64,000 nucleotides of DNA, taken from contig JARCOQ010000002.1 of NCBI GenBank assembly GCA_029207755.1, positions 15,391,156 to 15,455,155 of the forward strand, given 5' to 3'. Below, piece after piece: positions 38,515-48,864 of the stretch. Below the pieces are notes generated by a model. That model was not told the origin of the DNA, made no database searches, and saw only the letters and a program-made list of their open reading frames with translations. The position numbers and the translations under genes were made by a program. The number at the start of each line of letters is the position of its first letter. Position 1 is the stretch's first letter. Source of the stretch: Chamaea fasciata (Eukaryota; Chordata; Aves; Passeriformes; Sylviidae).

Positions 38515-41500
38515 CACATAGATTCCAGGAAGTACAAAAAGAGACTGGAAGTTGAATGATTTAAATCAAAACTCAGGAGAGAGGAAGAGGAGGATTGCTG
38601 ATTGCGAGCTAGAGTTTGGAGGAGAAGCATTTGAGTATGGTGCCACTAGGGTAACACTCAAGCTCTGTCCCAAAGCTGTAGATAAGAGCCAAAGGAAAGA
38701 TCTGAAGGCAGACCATCTCAAAGAAGTATCACAACACTGCTGTATTTGCAAGGCAAGGGAGGAATGAAACGTTGGAAGAGGCAACACTAAACTTCTTGAT
38801 CTCTGCTCAGCTGACTCAGAGGGAATGCAAAACACCCCAAAAAACTGTGATTTGTGATCTTAGAATGCACAGAGACTTTTACTGCAGAAAACTGGAAAAA
38901 GTTGGAAGACCTTGCAGTTTAAATTCATCTTTGTTAAGCCCCAGTAGGATTAAAGAGCAGCACAGGCCAGAGTGGGGCCTGAAAGGAAGGTGAAGATTAG
39001 CATAGGAAGAATAATTTGGAGGTCTCTGAAAAGAAGCAGAAGCAAATTCAAAGGATAATTCAATAAACAAATAAAGAGATTCACCAGTGAAAGCACAGAA
39101 ACTCATGAAGAAGAAAATAATACTGTGCTACATAGACCACTAAGGAAAACACATTGTTTAAGAATATTTTAAGATGAGTGAAGGCAGATGAATAGTACCT
39201 CTCAATGTGGAGGGAACCTGAGCTGGCTTTGGGGATATCCTTGCAAATTTCTGAGATTGCAAAGGAAAGACTAAGGAATGATACTCCTAGAGAGTCACGT
39301 GCTGATGATACCCCACAAAGTTTGTTTTTCAGGATCTTAAATTTTGAAAGCTCCATGTACAGGCTTTTGTATAGGCAGTGAGATATCAGCAGGTAATTCT
39401 TGGTGATGCACCAAAACCTCTGGGTATCTTTCAGCATGTGAGGTCTGAACCCTAATTCCTGAAGAAGTTAATAAAGAAGCTGTGGCACTCCAGTGCTTCT
39501 CTTCACAAAGCCCTTCCTGGCCAAGAGGACATCCCTTTATTTACACCTACACAATTCCTCAAACATGACCTCATCTCAAAGCTTATTTGTCAGAAAGAGA
39601 ATCTCTAGGCCATAGTGAGGCACTTCTGGACTTGTGGGGCTTGTGATGCCAGATATATTTGTTTCAGGACAGATTCTGATTGTCTGAAGAACTCCTGTGG
39701 TTTCAACAGAAGTAGAATGAACCCTTGTGGTACTTTCTTTCAAATTTGTCATTTGTCAAGAAAATTAGAAAATAAGGAGAAAGAAGAGTGAAGAACAAAA
39801 AAAGAGAGGAGAAATTATTTCCTTTTAAAAATATTATTCAGGTATTCACTTTTCAGAGGTATTCACTGTTATGGGATGTGACTCAAAGGGGAAAAGAAAG
39901 GCTGCATATCTCTGGTTCAGCTTTGTTCCGTTCTGTCTGAGAAATGGGAAAGCTGCTGGAGAGCAAGAATGGAGAGATGACTTTAAGCTTTAAGCTTTGG
40001 AGATTTTTCTTTCTTAAACATTAAATTTTTAGGATCATAACTAGAATTAATGTTAGGTAGCTGAGCAGATTGATGATTTAAATGTCTCAGTACAAAGTAA
40101 TTTCTTCATAAACTGGTTTTGATTTTTTTTTCAGACCTACAGGGCATTTCTCCAAGCCTCAGGAGTGGGACTTCTTCCAACAGATTTCATTCACAGAGTA
40201 GGCAAACCCATAATAGATAAAAATAATCCCAATGCAGATGCATTGGCCTTTTAGGACCTGGATAATTCAGGTGATGTTGATACCTGACTTCTGAAGACGG
40301 TTGAAGTTAGTGGAGAATTTATGCTTGTGATGCTGAAAAAGTAAGAGAAAAGGGAAATATCTTACAACAAGAAACTTAAATATTTATTCTGTTTAGCCAT
40401 CAAGTGACAAATTGACTTGATTACTATATAAAGTATCTTGTAGAAGAGAATAGAAATTACGAGGGGCTCTCATGCAATGAAGAAAGAGCAAACCAAATGT
40501 AAGCAGATGTCTCATAAAGAAGGCACAACAAATTCAGGTTATGGAAGTGTGGAAGTGTGTACAGTTAGTGCTGGGAACAGAAACAAAAGGAAATGGAAGA
40601 TACCTCCTGAGTCTTTGAAAATGGGCAGGTTTCTTTATTCAGGAAGAGCTGCAGTCAAACGCAGATTACTCAGTTTAATATATAGGTAACTGGGTAATAT
40701 TAAACAGCCTGCAAGATGAGCTAATAACCACTCCTGGAGTTACACCATGATCTAAAGCTCTTTATTAATCTGAAACTGGTCTGTCTTCAGCCTTTTTGGC
40801 ATGATTCTGGTTTCAGATATTAGTCCAAAGCATGTAGATTTCATTATGATTGCTGAAAGAGTGTCCAGAACCAGAGATAGAGGCTTGAAACTGCATCATA
40901 CAACAGAAAGATTTTTTTTCCCCAAAAAATCTGCAAAGCACAATACTCAATTTGGGAAATTATTTTACCTCTTTTGGCAAATCTTTTATGTGTGAATGTA
41001 ATGATGTTCTACAGTGTTTCTGAAGCACAGGCTCAATGAGGGGAGAGATGTCCTGAAATTCCATCCTGCATTTAAGGAGAAAACATGCCCTGGTTTCTGG
41101 GGAAAGGAGCCTTAAATGGGAAGCAAGGAGTGATTCACAAGACTATCTGTCAATAAAAGTGTCTTTTGGAGTGTCATCAATGAAATTTGTTGTGAGAATC
41201 ACTCATCACTCAAACAGAAATGGATGTTCAAGCAGTCAAAATACCAGAGGTGCAAAATCACAGTCTGTACTTAGTTGATGTTTTATAGAAACCAGAAGAC
41301 AGAGGAAAAGCAAGATGTCTCTTGTCCCAGAAACACCTCCTGAATCTCGTGTTGATTTCATAACTTCTTAGGGTGGGATCATGATTTTTTGGATAGCTGT
41401 GCTGTATAGTACTGGCAGGTGATGACACAAACACCTTGAAATACAAGAGGAATGAGAAGTGGAAGGAAAATACATGCTGTCCTTGGATACAAAACATAGT

Positions 41501-42463
41501 CTTTTGATTCAAATCTCAGGAAGCTGTAAGATGTTGGTCCTTAATGTACAGGAATTATATAGCAGTTATTTCTTGATGTTAAGAGAATATATTATCTGTA
41601 AAGATGGTGTGGACTAGGAGTGGAGAAAGGAGAGGCATCTTTGCAAATGTTAAGAAATGTGGAGATCCTCAGTGCTTTGTAGTTCTGTGCACTACTTCCT
41701 GTCACTTCAGAGACACAGATGAAATAACAATGCTTGGCTGCATGTGATGTTTTGCTTTACAAAAACAGAGGCAAAGGGATGCAAACTGAATTTTTCCTGC
41801 TTTGGTTGAATGAGAGGGAAGAAAATGGGGGATGTGATTCCAAGATGGGTTATTCAACACCTTAAGAAAACAAGGTTGTCCAAAAGTCTTCTGATGTACA
41901 CATGCAGAATCATCTTGAGGTTTTGGAAATCTGAGAATTGCAGCATAAAATTCAGTCTCCACCTCCATCTATTTTCATGATGTTGCATTAATATCTCAAT
42001 GAACATATTGAGGAAGACTTAGAAACCCCTATGTCATTTTCCTCAAAATCCAGCCAGCTGATCCCATCCTTTGAAGTGAAGGGAACCACTTTTACTCTGT
42101 CAGGCTAGCAACAAGAAAACAAGGTAGCAAAAGAGAATAGCTCCATCTACCCTTTGGCAGAATCACTAGTTTAAGCCACTTCAAAGCTACTTTGATATTG
42201 CCTTTTTCACTCAGAGTTTTCCATTCAGGGAGGCTTCAACCTCAACCATTTCAAATAGAGCATTACAGATCTATTTGAAAGGGCTTTGTAGATATTTTTT
42301 GAGTTAAAGTTTCATAAAATATCCAGGGCATCTGAGGCACTCATTATTGGTCATTAAAACTATTGAGCACCCCTAACCCCAAGAGAAAGCAGGAGGAAAA
42401 CACTGTTCAGAACTTTGAAAAACCCCAATTTTAAAGTAATTTTCCTGTGTTGGAGCTATAAAG

Positions 42464-42466
42464 ACA

Positions 42467-42500
<34 letters not shown>
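42464..42500 (+). repeat. (CA)n microsatellite
   Basis: About 18 CA units with a single T interruption (CATAC). It is likely length-polymorphic. Confidence 0.92.
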
Positions 42501-43083
42501 TCCCTATCCTGAGGCCCTGCAAGGTAGTCTTTCCCCTGCTGGAAAACTGCTGTCAGTGTCGAACAGTTTTGGCAGAGCCTAGGTTCATTTACCTGGGTCA
42601 GTAGATAGCTGGCTCTCAACCAGAAAACACAAAGTGGATGTAACTGGTAATTACTGTAGCCAAGGCAATTTTCAGATGAGGTGAAGAAAAAGGAGTGAAT
42701 ACCAGAGTGAGGTATTGCATTGGCTGAAATGGAGTACTAGGTCACATAACTTACATTTAAACTTAAAACTCACCTTCCTTTGCCAGTGATTCCTCATGGT
42801 CTTTTCAAGCCACCCCTCTCATGCTGGAAGTTTTTAAAGCGGCTTCCTTTCACTGGTCACAGTGGTTTTGGTTTGTGCCATCTGCTTTCCTTGCTTAAGA
42901 TGTAGTGTTTTGACATATTGCTTCAATACAATACATTTTCTGACACCTTTGCTGGAGGGCAAAAGGCCACATTCCTTCCATCTATCCTGCATGCAATTTT
43001 CATTCTCTTGTCTTCAATGCATTATAGAAACCAATCTTCCTTCCTTCTCTTTTTTTTCTCTCTTTGGTCACTTACTTGCTCGC

Positions 43084-43122
43084 TCACCCGCCCACCTGCC
43101 CACCTGCCCACCTGCCTGCCCC
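43084..43122 (+). repeat. CCCACCTG minisatellite
   Basis: About four imperfect copies of an 8-bp unit CCCACCTG lie in a strongly pyrimidine-rich context that continues to about 43155. Confidence 0.75.
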
Positions 43123-43591
43123 CATCACCTCCCCATCACCCCCTCCTCCCACCAAGATACTGTGGGCTATTACCTCAATCCTTTTCAGCTTAGAAAAGTT
43201 CGAGGTAATGACCTGAAACTTCCTGGAAAAGATCCCAAAAAGGCTCAGATGAAAACCACATGCAACATATTAGGGACCCTCATGGCATAAAGAAACATTA
43301 CTTCAAGTAAGAAGTACACTGATCAGCTACTTCTGTACCAGCTGGTAAGAGGCATGTATGATCAGCCATGAATATGAACCAGGTGGGCAAATTAGCTGAC
43401 AGGCTAAGTTATGGCAAGAAAGGTGAAAAAATATATTGTCTTTTAGGAAACAGTCTCCTTAATCACTGCTCTTGAAGTTGCATTAGAGATCTGACTCTTT
43501 GCAGTAGCAAAAACCTAGGAGAGATCCACAGAGTCTGCATGATGCCAAATGCTATTGCGTTATGAACCCATGGAGGCCCACTGATGCTTGC

Positions 43592-44080
43592 TTGATGATG
43601 TAGTATCAAGGTGAAAAAGCCAGAGAACTTTTTATTGTTACCATGGCGAGAAAAGAGTTCTCTTTTTCTCTGTGCCCACTCAAAATACTGTCCTTTTTAT
43701 ATCAGTAACAAGAAAATGCATCACCTCCCTCTCCACCCATAGTTCTACAGACACAAGTAAGCAAGAGGGGATCATAATAAAACAGTCATTTTGGCCCACC
43801 TCCACGAAGATATTTCAGCTTTTGTTTTCCACTGAAGTTGAATGCGTTTATGGAAGTGAAGGTGAGTTAATATTGAGTGGCTCTGGGCCTTTCGTGTTTC
43901 AGAGCCATCTCATCATCTGATATAAGTTCCACCATGCAGTAACATGGGAACATGACTTGAGCATTTTTGGAGTATTGTTTTATTAAATCCAGATGTTGCA
44001 ATTCAGCCCAGAGCCCAGTGCTATTCATTCTTCTTACAAATCAAGGACAATATCCTGCCACAGAAAGGTGCAAAGTATCA
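43592..44080. repeat. Possible LTR-like segment
   Basis: The stretch begins near TGATGTAGTATCAAGG, has TTTTTATTG about 40 bp inside (a possible minus-strand AATAAA) and ends in TTATTAAATCC-type sequence near the split CR1. The layout is reminiscent of an avian LTR of minus sense, but no ends or target duplication could be fixed. Confidence 0.28.
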
Positions 44081-44085
44081 AAAGT

Positions 44086-44112
44086 ACTGACGGTTTTAAC
44101 AGGCTGCCCAGG
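44086..44112 (+). mobile_element. CR1 fragment, left half of a split copy
   Basis: ACAGGCTGCCCAGG just before the family-A LTR is the conserved CR1 block that normally continues into GTGGTGGAGTC. That continuation is found 11 kb away at 55162. The CR1 copy is thus the oldest layer of the nest. Confidence 0.65.
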
Positions 44113-44554
44113 TGTCGTGGTTTGACACTGGCCAAACACCAGGCACTCAGGAAAGTCATTCCCTTACCCTCTCCTGCTACAGTTGGGTAAAGAAGAGGGA
44201 AAAGAATTAACAAAGGGCTCATGAGTTGAGACAAGGATTAGGAGAAAAACATTCTAAGGGCAAAACAGGTTTAAATGTAAAGGTATAAATGAAATTTATT
44301 ATTAACAGAGTCAGAGGAGGATAATGAAAAGTAAAACAAGCCCTTAAAACATCTTTTTTCACCCTAGCCCCTCCCTCCTTCCCACCAACAGCACAGGGAG
44401 ACAGAGCATGAGAGATCTGGTCAGTTTGTCAGTCGAGATTGTTTTCTGTTCACTCAGGGAGAGGAGTCCTTTTTCTGCTATGCCATGGGGTCCTTCCCAT
44501 GGGCAGTCTTCCCAAAACTCTTGTGGCATGGGTCACTCGTCCATGAGGGTGGAG
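44113..44554 (-). repeat. Outer LTR, family A, 3' part (minus sense)
   Basis: It starts TGTCGTGGTTTG on +, so on the minus strand it ends in CCACGACA. It is collinear with 54109-55161, which carries the 5' part of the same minus-sense LTR. Reverse-complement homology to the 3' part of the plus-sense copy (about 53700-54108) is strong, for example GAGGAGGATAATGA(A/G)AAGTAAAA. The target duplication of the whole element is CCAGG (44108-44112) and GCAGG (55162-55166), with one mismatch. Rejoined length is about 1.5 kb. Confidence 0.8.
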
Positions 44555-44595
44555 TGTATTGGTTTGTCATCGTCTGGTTTTTGGCAGCGGGAGCG
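44555..44595 (+). repeat. Second family-A LTR, first 41 bp (plus sense)
   Basis: TGTATTGGTTTG...GGCAGCGGG matches the 5' start of the outer family-A copy read on the minus strand from 55161 (TGTGTTGATTTG...GGTAGCAGG). It is cut at 44595 by the family-C LTR and resumes at 45987. Confidence 0.7.
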
Positions 44596-45986
44596 TGTAG
44601 TTGTTTTACATTTGCTGAATTCCTGTTTTGCCCAATTTAGTGCAGTGGTTTGAGTTTCTGTTCTTTTTTACTTTTGGGAGATAGGATTTTTGGGAGAAAA
44701 AGGCAAAACAGGCTTAACTTAAGGTAACCAGATTTATTAATATGCACTAAGAAGAAGAAAAAAAGAAAAAACACAAATGAAATTTCTAAACCAACCCCTT
44801 CTTTCACTACAAATTGTTCATTTTCTACAAACAGTGTAAAGAGGCAAAACTCGGAACTCCAGGTCAGTACTATTTACAAGACAGTCTTTTATTCAGTTTT
44901 TGAGAGAGAAGTTTCTCTTGTTGTTTGGTAACTTTTTACAAGAGAAACAGTCTACTTGTGGCTTTTAATTTACACAAAAGCAACCTGCCTGGGGAATTTC
45001 TGTAGTTGTGGAACCTTCCATATTATGTAGCTTTTCTTGTGACTACATATGGGCCGTAGACTCTCATATATATATTGGGGTGTCACCTTTTAAAGATAAG
45101 CAACTCTAAAGGCAAAGGATTCTTCATCTCAAAGAACAGTGATGTCTTTTCATTTCTTTGACTGGTGCAGGGAGCTTCTTCTCATTTCTCTCTGTTCAAA
45201 CCTCTTATAGGATCACCAAATCACAACTTCTAATTCAATATTCACTCAGTTAATCACAAATACTTTTGCTCAAAAATCCAAAAGTCGTCTCCCCAATTCA
45301 TATTGTCCACAATTTAAAGGAATACTTTAGCATACTCATATCACAGTCTGTTACCACAACTTATAGGAGATTTTTCAGTGTAGAACCAAAGCAACTTGTT
45401 ATCTTTTCCACCTAAGAGGTCACTCTTCCTTTACTGACTTTGAGATCTCCATATTGTCCTTTTACATGCCTTCAATTTGGCCGTCTCTGTCACTAAGGAA
45501 AAATTTAGAGCTTTGGAAATTTCATCTGTGCCAAGAAAGAGTTAAATTTTGCTACATCTTCTTTTTTCTTGGCTGCGGCTGCAGCTGACTTCAAGGCCAC
45601 GACGATGCAGGAAGCAGGGGAGAAACTCATGCTCCACCTTCACCCCCGGCAGCCGATGGGGGATGGGGGCTCGGAGGCATGGCCAGACCACGGCTGGCTT
45701 TCCCCCCAGAGCAGGTGAGCAGCAGGGCCTGGTCAGCCTGGGCCTCCCCTCAGAGCTGTGTTACCTTTTCCTCCAGCTGGAAGTAAAAAAGGGCTTGGCT
45801 TGGGCACACTAAGCTTTAGATGGGTATTACCAAAAGTTGTCTTCAACTCTCTCAGTGGTCAAATCACATGCCAATAACCCAGAACTGGCCTCTGATAGGT
45901 CCCTGTCCTTTCCAAAACAAAGTGCAAGGTCCTGGCAGGGCAATATTCCATTAACCAAAAAAACCAAACTGTGTTAACCTATGACA
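44596..45986 (-). repeat. Long LTR, family C, copy 2 (about 1.39 kb)
   Basis: It is homologous end to end to 4415-5986: TGTAGTTGTTTTACA at one end, AAACTGTGTTAACCTATGACA at the other, and GATTTATTAATATGC inside. The flanks GAGCG (44591-44595) and GGGGG (45987-45991) match at three of five positions, a poor but possible old target duplication. It sits inside the plus-sense family-A LTR. The 87-codon frame inside has no recognisable product. Confidence 0.75.
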
Positions 45987-46138
45987 GGGGGCCACAAGGA
46001 TGTCTCCTTTGAGAAGCTGCTGGAAGCTTCCCACCATGTCTGGCAGAGCCAATCCCTGGTGGCTCTGAAGATGGACATCACGCTGGCCAAAACTGGGCCA
46101 ATGAGAGAGGCTGGTAATGCCTCTGTGATGACATATTT
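45987..46138 (+). repeat. Second family-A LTR, middle segment (plus sense)
   Basis: It matches the reverse complement of about 54980-55125: GAAGCTGCT(G/A)GAAGCT, ATGTCTG(G/A)CAGA, CTCTGAAGATGGACAT and CCTCTGTGATGAC(A/G)TATTT. It is cut exactly after CATATTT by the family-D LTR; the continuation AAGAAGAAAATCAAAAC is at 53254. Confidence 0.85.
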
Positions 46139-46434
46139 TGTAATAAATTAAGATTAGACAACTCTGAGTAAAGGAAGTTACTAGTGGTATGAGGTTCCAT
46201 AACTTTAAAGGTTAAAACGTTGTTTATGAAAGCTGTAAAATCCCCATTCTGTACCCCAAATCCTGTCTCCTCCCTCCTCCCTTAGAAACCCCACTTACCT
46301 GTCTCATCGTCCTAGGCTACCAACCCCATGCTGAATGTTCAAGAAATTGAAAAGTTACTAATTATACCTCACTAGTGGTTACATGCTATATTTATCCCAG
46401 TTGTGCTCATGAATTGTTACATGTTATATGTATC
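46139..46434 (+). repeat. Family-D LTR, left part (plus sense)
   Basis: It begins TGTAATAAAT and runs to the provirus insertion site. The whole element (46139-46434 plus 52651-53248, 894 bp) is flanked by TATTT at 46134-46138 and 53249-53253, a perfect 5-bp duplication, and the interrupted family-A sequence reads straight across. The left end TGTAATAAAT is near-complementary to the right end ATTTTAATA. The right end lacks the usual CA. Confidence 0.82.
46430..46434 (+). repeat. Provirus target-site duplication, left
   Basis: GTATC immediately precedes the 5' LTR and is repeated at 52646-52650. Confidence 0.95.
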
Positions 46435-46684
46435 TGTCCTGGGTTGAAGTATATTCTATCACCATCTTCATGAACTGTTGAAACCAGGTGAGGCAGTGCT
46501 CCCTGCCTCCTCCACTCTGGCTTATCTTCTGTTAATGGGCCATCAGCACCTTTGCTACACAGCTCACAGATAACCCCCTCCTGGACTACCTCCTGTTAAT
46601 GGGCCCATCAGGCCTTATCACATGACTCACCATCCCATTGTGGGATGCTCCGCCCAGAGGGAGAAACCAAGCATTCCAGCCTGG

Positions 46685-46690
46685 ATATAA
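46685..46690 (+). promoter_or_regulatory. TATA box of the 5' LTR
   Basis: ATATAA sits in GGATATAAGC, about 250 bp into the LTR, and is conserved as GGTATAAGC in the diverged solo LTR at 23930. Transcription is expected to start about 25-30 bp downstream. Confidence 0.75.
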
Positions 46691-46898
46691 GCTGAGACTC
46701 TGAACACCAGAGTGGCGCTTACCCACTGGATTCCCAGAGGACCCGAGCTACCAGACCTTTCTACAGGATCACTGCTTCAGGAAGACCACCTCATCTGGAC
46801 TGCTTCCATCACTATGCTCAGGTTGTATTCTGACTCTGTCAGTGGTCTTTTGTATTATTGCATCGATTTTATTTTACTTTCTTTCCTTTTTTTTTCCT

Positions 46899-46904
46899 AT
46901 TAAA
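46899..46904 (+). terminator. Polyadenylation signal copy in the 5' LTR
   Basis: ATTAAA follows a T-rich tract and lies about 50 bp before the LTR end. The same signal at 52589-52594 in the 3' LTR is the one used to end full-length transcripts. Confidence 0.7.
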
Positions 46905-46959
46905 TTGTATATCTGACTTGGAGCCTCTCATTTGTTTTGCCTTCAAACTACTACAATTT

Positions 46960-46977
46960 TGGCGCCCAACGTGGGGC
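46960..46977 (+). other. Primer binding site, tRNA-Lys type
   Basis: TGGCGCCCAACGTGGGGC starts four bases after the LTR end (spacer ATTT). It is the 18-base primer site complementary to the 3' end of tRNA-Lys1,2, as used by Mason-Pfizer monkey virus. It primes minus-strand DNA synthesis. Confidence 0.93.
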
Positions 46978-47036
46978 ACAAGGCACTGAGAAAAGTCAGA
47001 ATTACAATTTTGTATTGAAGAAGACACCTGTTCGCT

Positions 47037-48836
47037 ATGATGCTCAACATGCTTACATGTGTCTTATATCTATCTCTCTATATTTTTCCACAACTGGGGT
47101 ACTATCTGCCAGTCTTAATGCTCCTGCGTAGACCAGGGTATGGTACTAAAATTGCTTTAGTAGTCTATTATGTCCATTGCTTGATAAACTCTGAGGCAAT
47201 GAACATTATTCAGAATATATACCCACTTTTGTTTTCTTGTTCTGGTCTAGGATGCTACATCTGGGGCCTCAACAATCTCACCCAGCCCCTGTGGGGAGGG
47301 GTGAAGAATGATTTTTTCCAGCTTTTCAGGCATGACACAGCAGTTTTTGAAAATATGGAATACCCTCTGGATGCCAAGGACAGCATGATGTTGTTGTTAG
47401 TCCTGCTTTGTCTTCTCTGCACGGCCCGCACCATGCTTAGAATCAAAACACTACATGGTGTGATACAGCGTGTTCTGAGGGAAGAGGAAGAGGGAAAAAG
47501 AAGCAGAGCAACAATATCAGTGTCTACACAGAGTGTCACAGAGGTGAAAGGAACCAAAGGCAAGGCAACAGTGTCCTCATCTACACAGACCGTCACAGAG
47601 GAGAAAGAAGCCAAAAGTGAGGCAACAGTGTCCACATCTACGCAGACTGTCACAGAGGAGAAAGGGACTAAGGGTGCCATCAGCATCTCCACACAAACCA
47701 TCACCGAACCGGAACAGCCTAAACCAGTAGCAGTTGCCCCCGTTCAGAAGAAGAAATCAAGGACCAAATCAGTCCGCATAGTGACTGATGAGGGTGCAGC
47801 AGGACCTTCACAATCAGCAGAAGAGACAGAGCCAGAAATCATCACTCGCTCTCTATCTCTGGGTGAGCTGCGTGACCTGCGAAGGGAATTCACCCGCCAG
47901 ACCAACGAGTCCATCCTGACCTGGCTGCTCCGCATCTGGGACGCTGCAGCCAATGACACCATTCTGGATGGAAGTGAGGCCAGGCAACTGGGATCGTTGT
48001 CCTGGGATGTGGTCATTGACCAGGGGATTGGGAAAAGCCAAGAACCTCTCAGCCTCTGGCAGCGACTGCTAACAAGTGTGAAGGATAGATACCTTTGTAA
48101 AGAAGACCTCCAAGTGCACCAAGGAAAATGGAACACAATAGAACAAGGTATCCGATGCCTGAGGGAATTGGCTGTGTTGGAAATCCTTTTTTCAGAAGAT
48201 GAGAGATTTCCTAAAAACCCAGATGGTGTCCAGTGCACATCACAGATGTGGTTGAGATTTGCACGGCTTGGACCCGAGATGTACTCACGTTACCTGGCAA
48301 CACTGCAATGGAGGGAAGGTGAGGACAGGGTAGGTGTCTTGGCTAATAAACTAAGAATTTACGAGGACACTGTCACTGCCCCAGTTCGTACCCATGTCTC
48401 GTCTGTGGAAACAAGACTGGCTGAGCAAGTCCGGAACTTGATTGAAGAAGGCCATCAGAAACTGAAAAAAGAACTTAAGGAAGAAATTTACCATATCCAG
48501 CCAGAGCCAATGAGAGTCTCTGCCATTAGGAGCAGGCGCTCCCCAGCCAGGGAGAGAGGATACACACCCCGAGGTAACCTCTGGTCTTTTCTTCGGGAGC
48601 ATGGAGAAGACATGAGGAAGTGGGATGGAAAACCCACCTCCTCCTTAGCAGCCCGGGTACGTGAACTGAAAAGAGAAACACCTACCACAAAGAGCCCATC
48701 TAGAATCAATGTTGCTCCGGTCTCTCGTGCACAGAACTCCAGACGGTATAGGAATGATGATATGACTGATCCTCTTGAAGGAACCTCAGAAACATATTTA
48801 CAAGAAGAGAGCAATGTATGCCATGACCAGGAATAG
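47037..48836 (+). CDS. gag: Gag polyprotein (599 aa), intact
   Basis: Gag is the structural precursor that assembles the particle. The frame opens at the first ATG after the primer site, 60 bp downstream, and ends in TAG. Residues 5-30, 38-50, 61-77 and 117-134 are strongly hydrophobic, so the N-terminus looks membrane-inserting instead of carrying a simple myristoyl signal. Residues 158-224 hold four tandem units with the core S-T-Q-(T/S)-(V/I)-T-E. Residues 236-250 are basic. Residues 270-445 form the helical capsid-like region, with R-R-E-F-T-R-Q and L-L-R-I-W-D motifs. Residues 455-487 look like a coiled coil, and the C-terminus is arginine-rich (498-513, 564-573) without a CCHC zinc finger, so RNA binding presumably uses basic patches. 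The frame is undamaged. Pol follows in the same frame after the stop. Capsid assignment is by composition and position only. Confidence 0.9.
   Translation: MMLNMLTCVLYLSLYIFPQLGYYLPVLMLLRRPGYGTKIALVVYYVHCLINSEAMNIIQNIYPLLFSCSGLGCYIWGLNNLTQPLWGGVKNDFFQLFRHDTAVFENMEYPLDAKDSMMLLLVLLCLLCTARTMLRIKTLHGVIQRVLREEEEGKRSRATISVSTQSVTEVKGTKGKATVSSSTQTVTEEKEAKSEATVSTSTQTVTEEKGTKGAISISTQTITEPEQPKPVAVAPVQKKKSRTKSVRIVTDEGAAGPSQSAEETEPEIITRSLSLGELRDLRREFTRQTNESILTWLLRIWDAAANDTILDGSEARQLGSLSWDVVIDQGIGKSQEPLSLWQRLLTSVKDRYLCKEDLQVHQGKWNTIEQGIRCLRELAVLEILFSEDERFPKNPDGVQCTSQMWLRFARLGPEMYSRYLATLQWREGEDRVGVLANKLRIYEDTVTAPVRTHVSSVETRLAEQVRNLIEEGHQKLKKELKEEIYHIQPEPMRVSAIRSRRSPARERGYTPRGNLWSFLREHGEDMRKWDGKPTSSLAARVRELKRETPTTKSPSRINVAPVSRAQNSRRYRNDDMTDPLEGTSETYLQEESNVCHDQE
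47508..47708 (+). repeat. In-frame tandem repeat in gag (TQT motifs)
   Basis: Units of 57, 57 and 54 bp plus a partial unit encode four copies of S-T-Q-(T/S)-(V/I)-T-E at residues 163-169, 182-188, 201-207 and 218-224. Copies two to four have the T-Q-T core typical of dynein light chain LC8 ligands; the first has T-Q-S. Confidence 0.88.
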
Positions 48837-48864
48837 GGGGGCCCTGCCTCTAGCCAGGTAGAGG
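48834..48864 (+). promoter_or_regulatory. Candidate UAG readthrough signal between gag and pol
   Basis: The gag stop UAG is followed by G, and gag and pol share one reading frame with no other stop between them. Ten bases after the UAG a perfect hairpin can form: CCUCUA (48847-48852), loop GCCAGG, UAGAGG (48859-48864). The loop could pair with CCUGG at 48906-48910 to make a pseudoknot. In gammaretroviruses a UAG followed by a purine-rich spacer and a pseudoknot lets a few percent of ribosomes read through to make Gag-Pol. The arrangement here is similar; its activity is inference. Confidence 0.6.

Larger units (their letters stand above)
38520..43591. other. Anonymous non-coding stretch with microsatellites
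   Basis: No gene or confident transposon was recognised. It contains a CA microsatellite at 42464-42500 and a CACCTGCC-type minisatellite at about 43084-43122. Confidence 0.5.
46435..46955 (+). repeat. Provirus 5' LTR (521 bp)
   Basis: It runs from TGTCCTGGG to CTACTACA, with the TG...CA ends of LTRs. It drives transcription of the provirus. It contains a TATA element at 46685-46690 and an ATTAAA polyadenylation signal at 46899-46904, which bracket the expected U3, R and U5 regions. Confidence 0.97.

Noticed and set aside
43084..43155. Possible CRISPR-like or telomere-like repeat
   Set aside because: It is a short imperfect 8-bp minisatellite in a pyrimidine-rich tract, with no regular spacers, in a vertebrate genome.
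46712..46903. 63-codon frame in both LTRs (also 52402-52593)
   Set aside because: It starts at GTG and lies across promoter and R sequence. Identical copies reflect LTR identity, not coding constraint, and the solo LTR does not preserve it.
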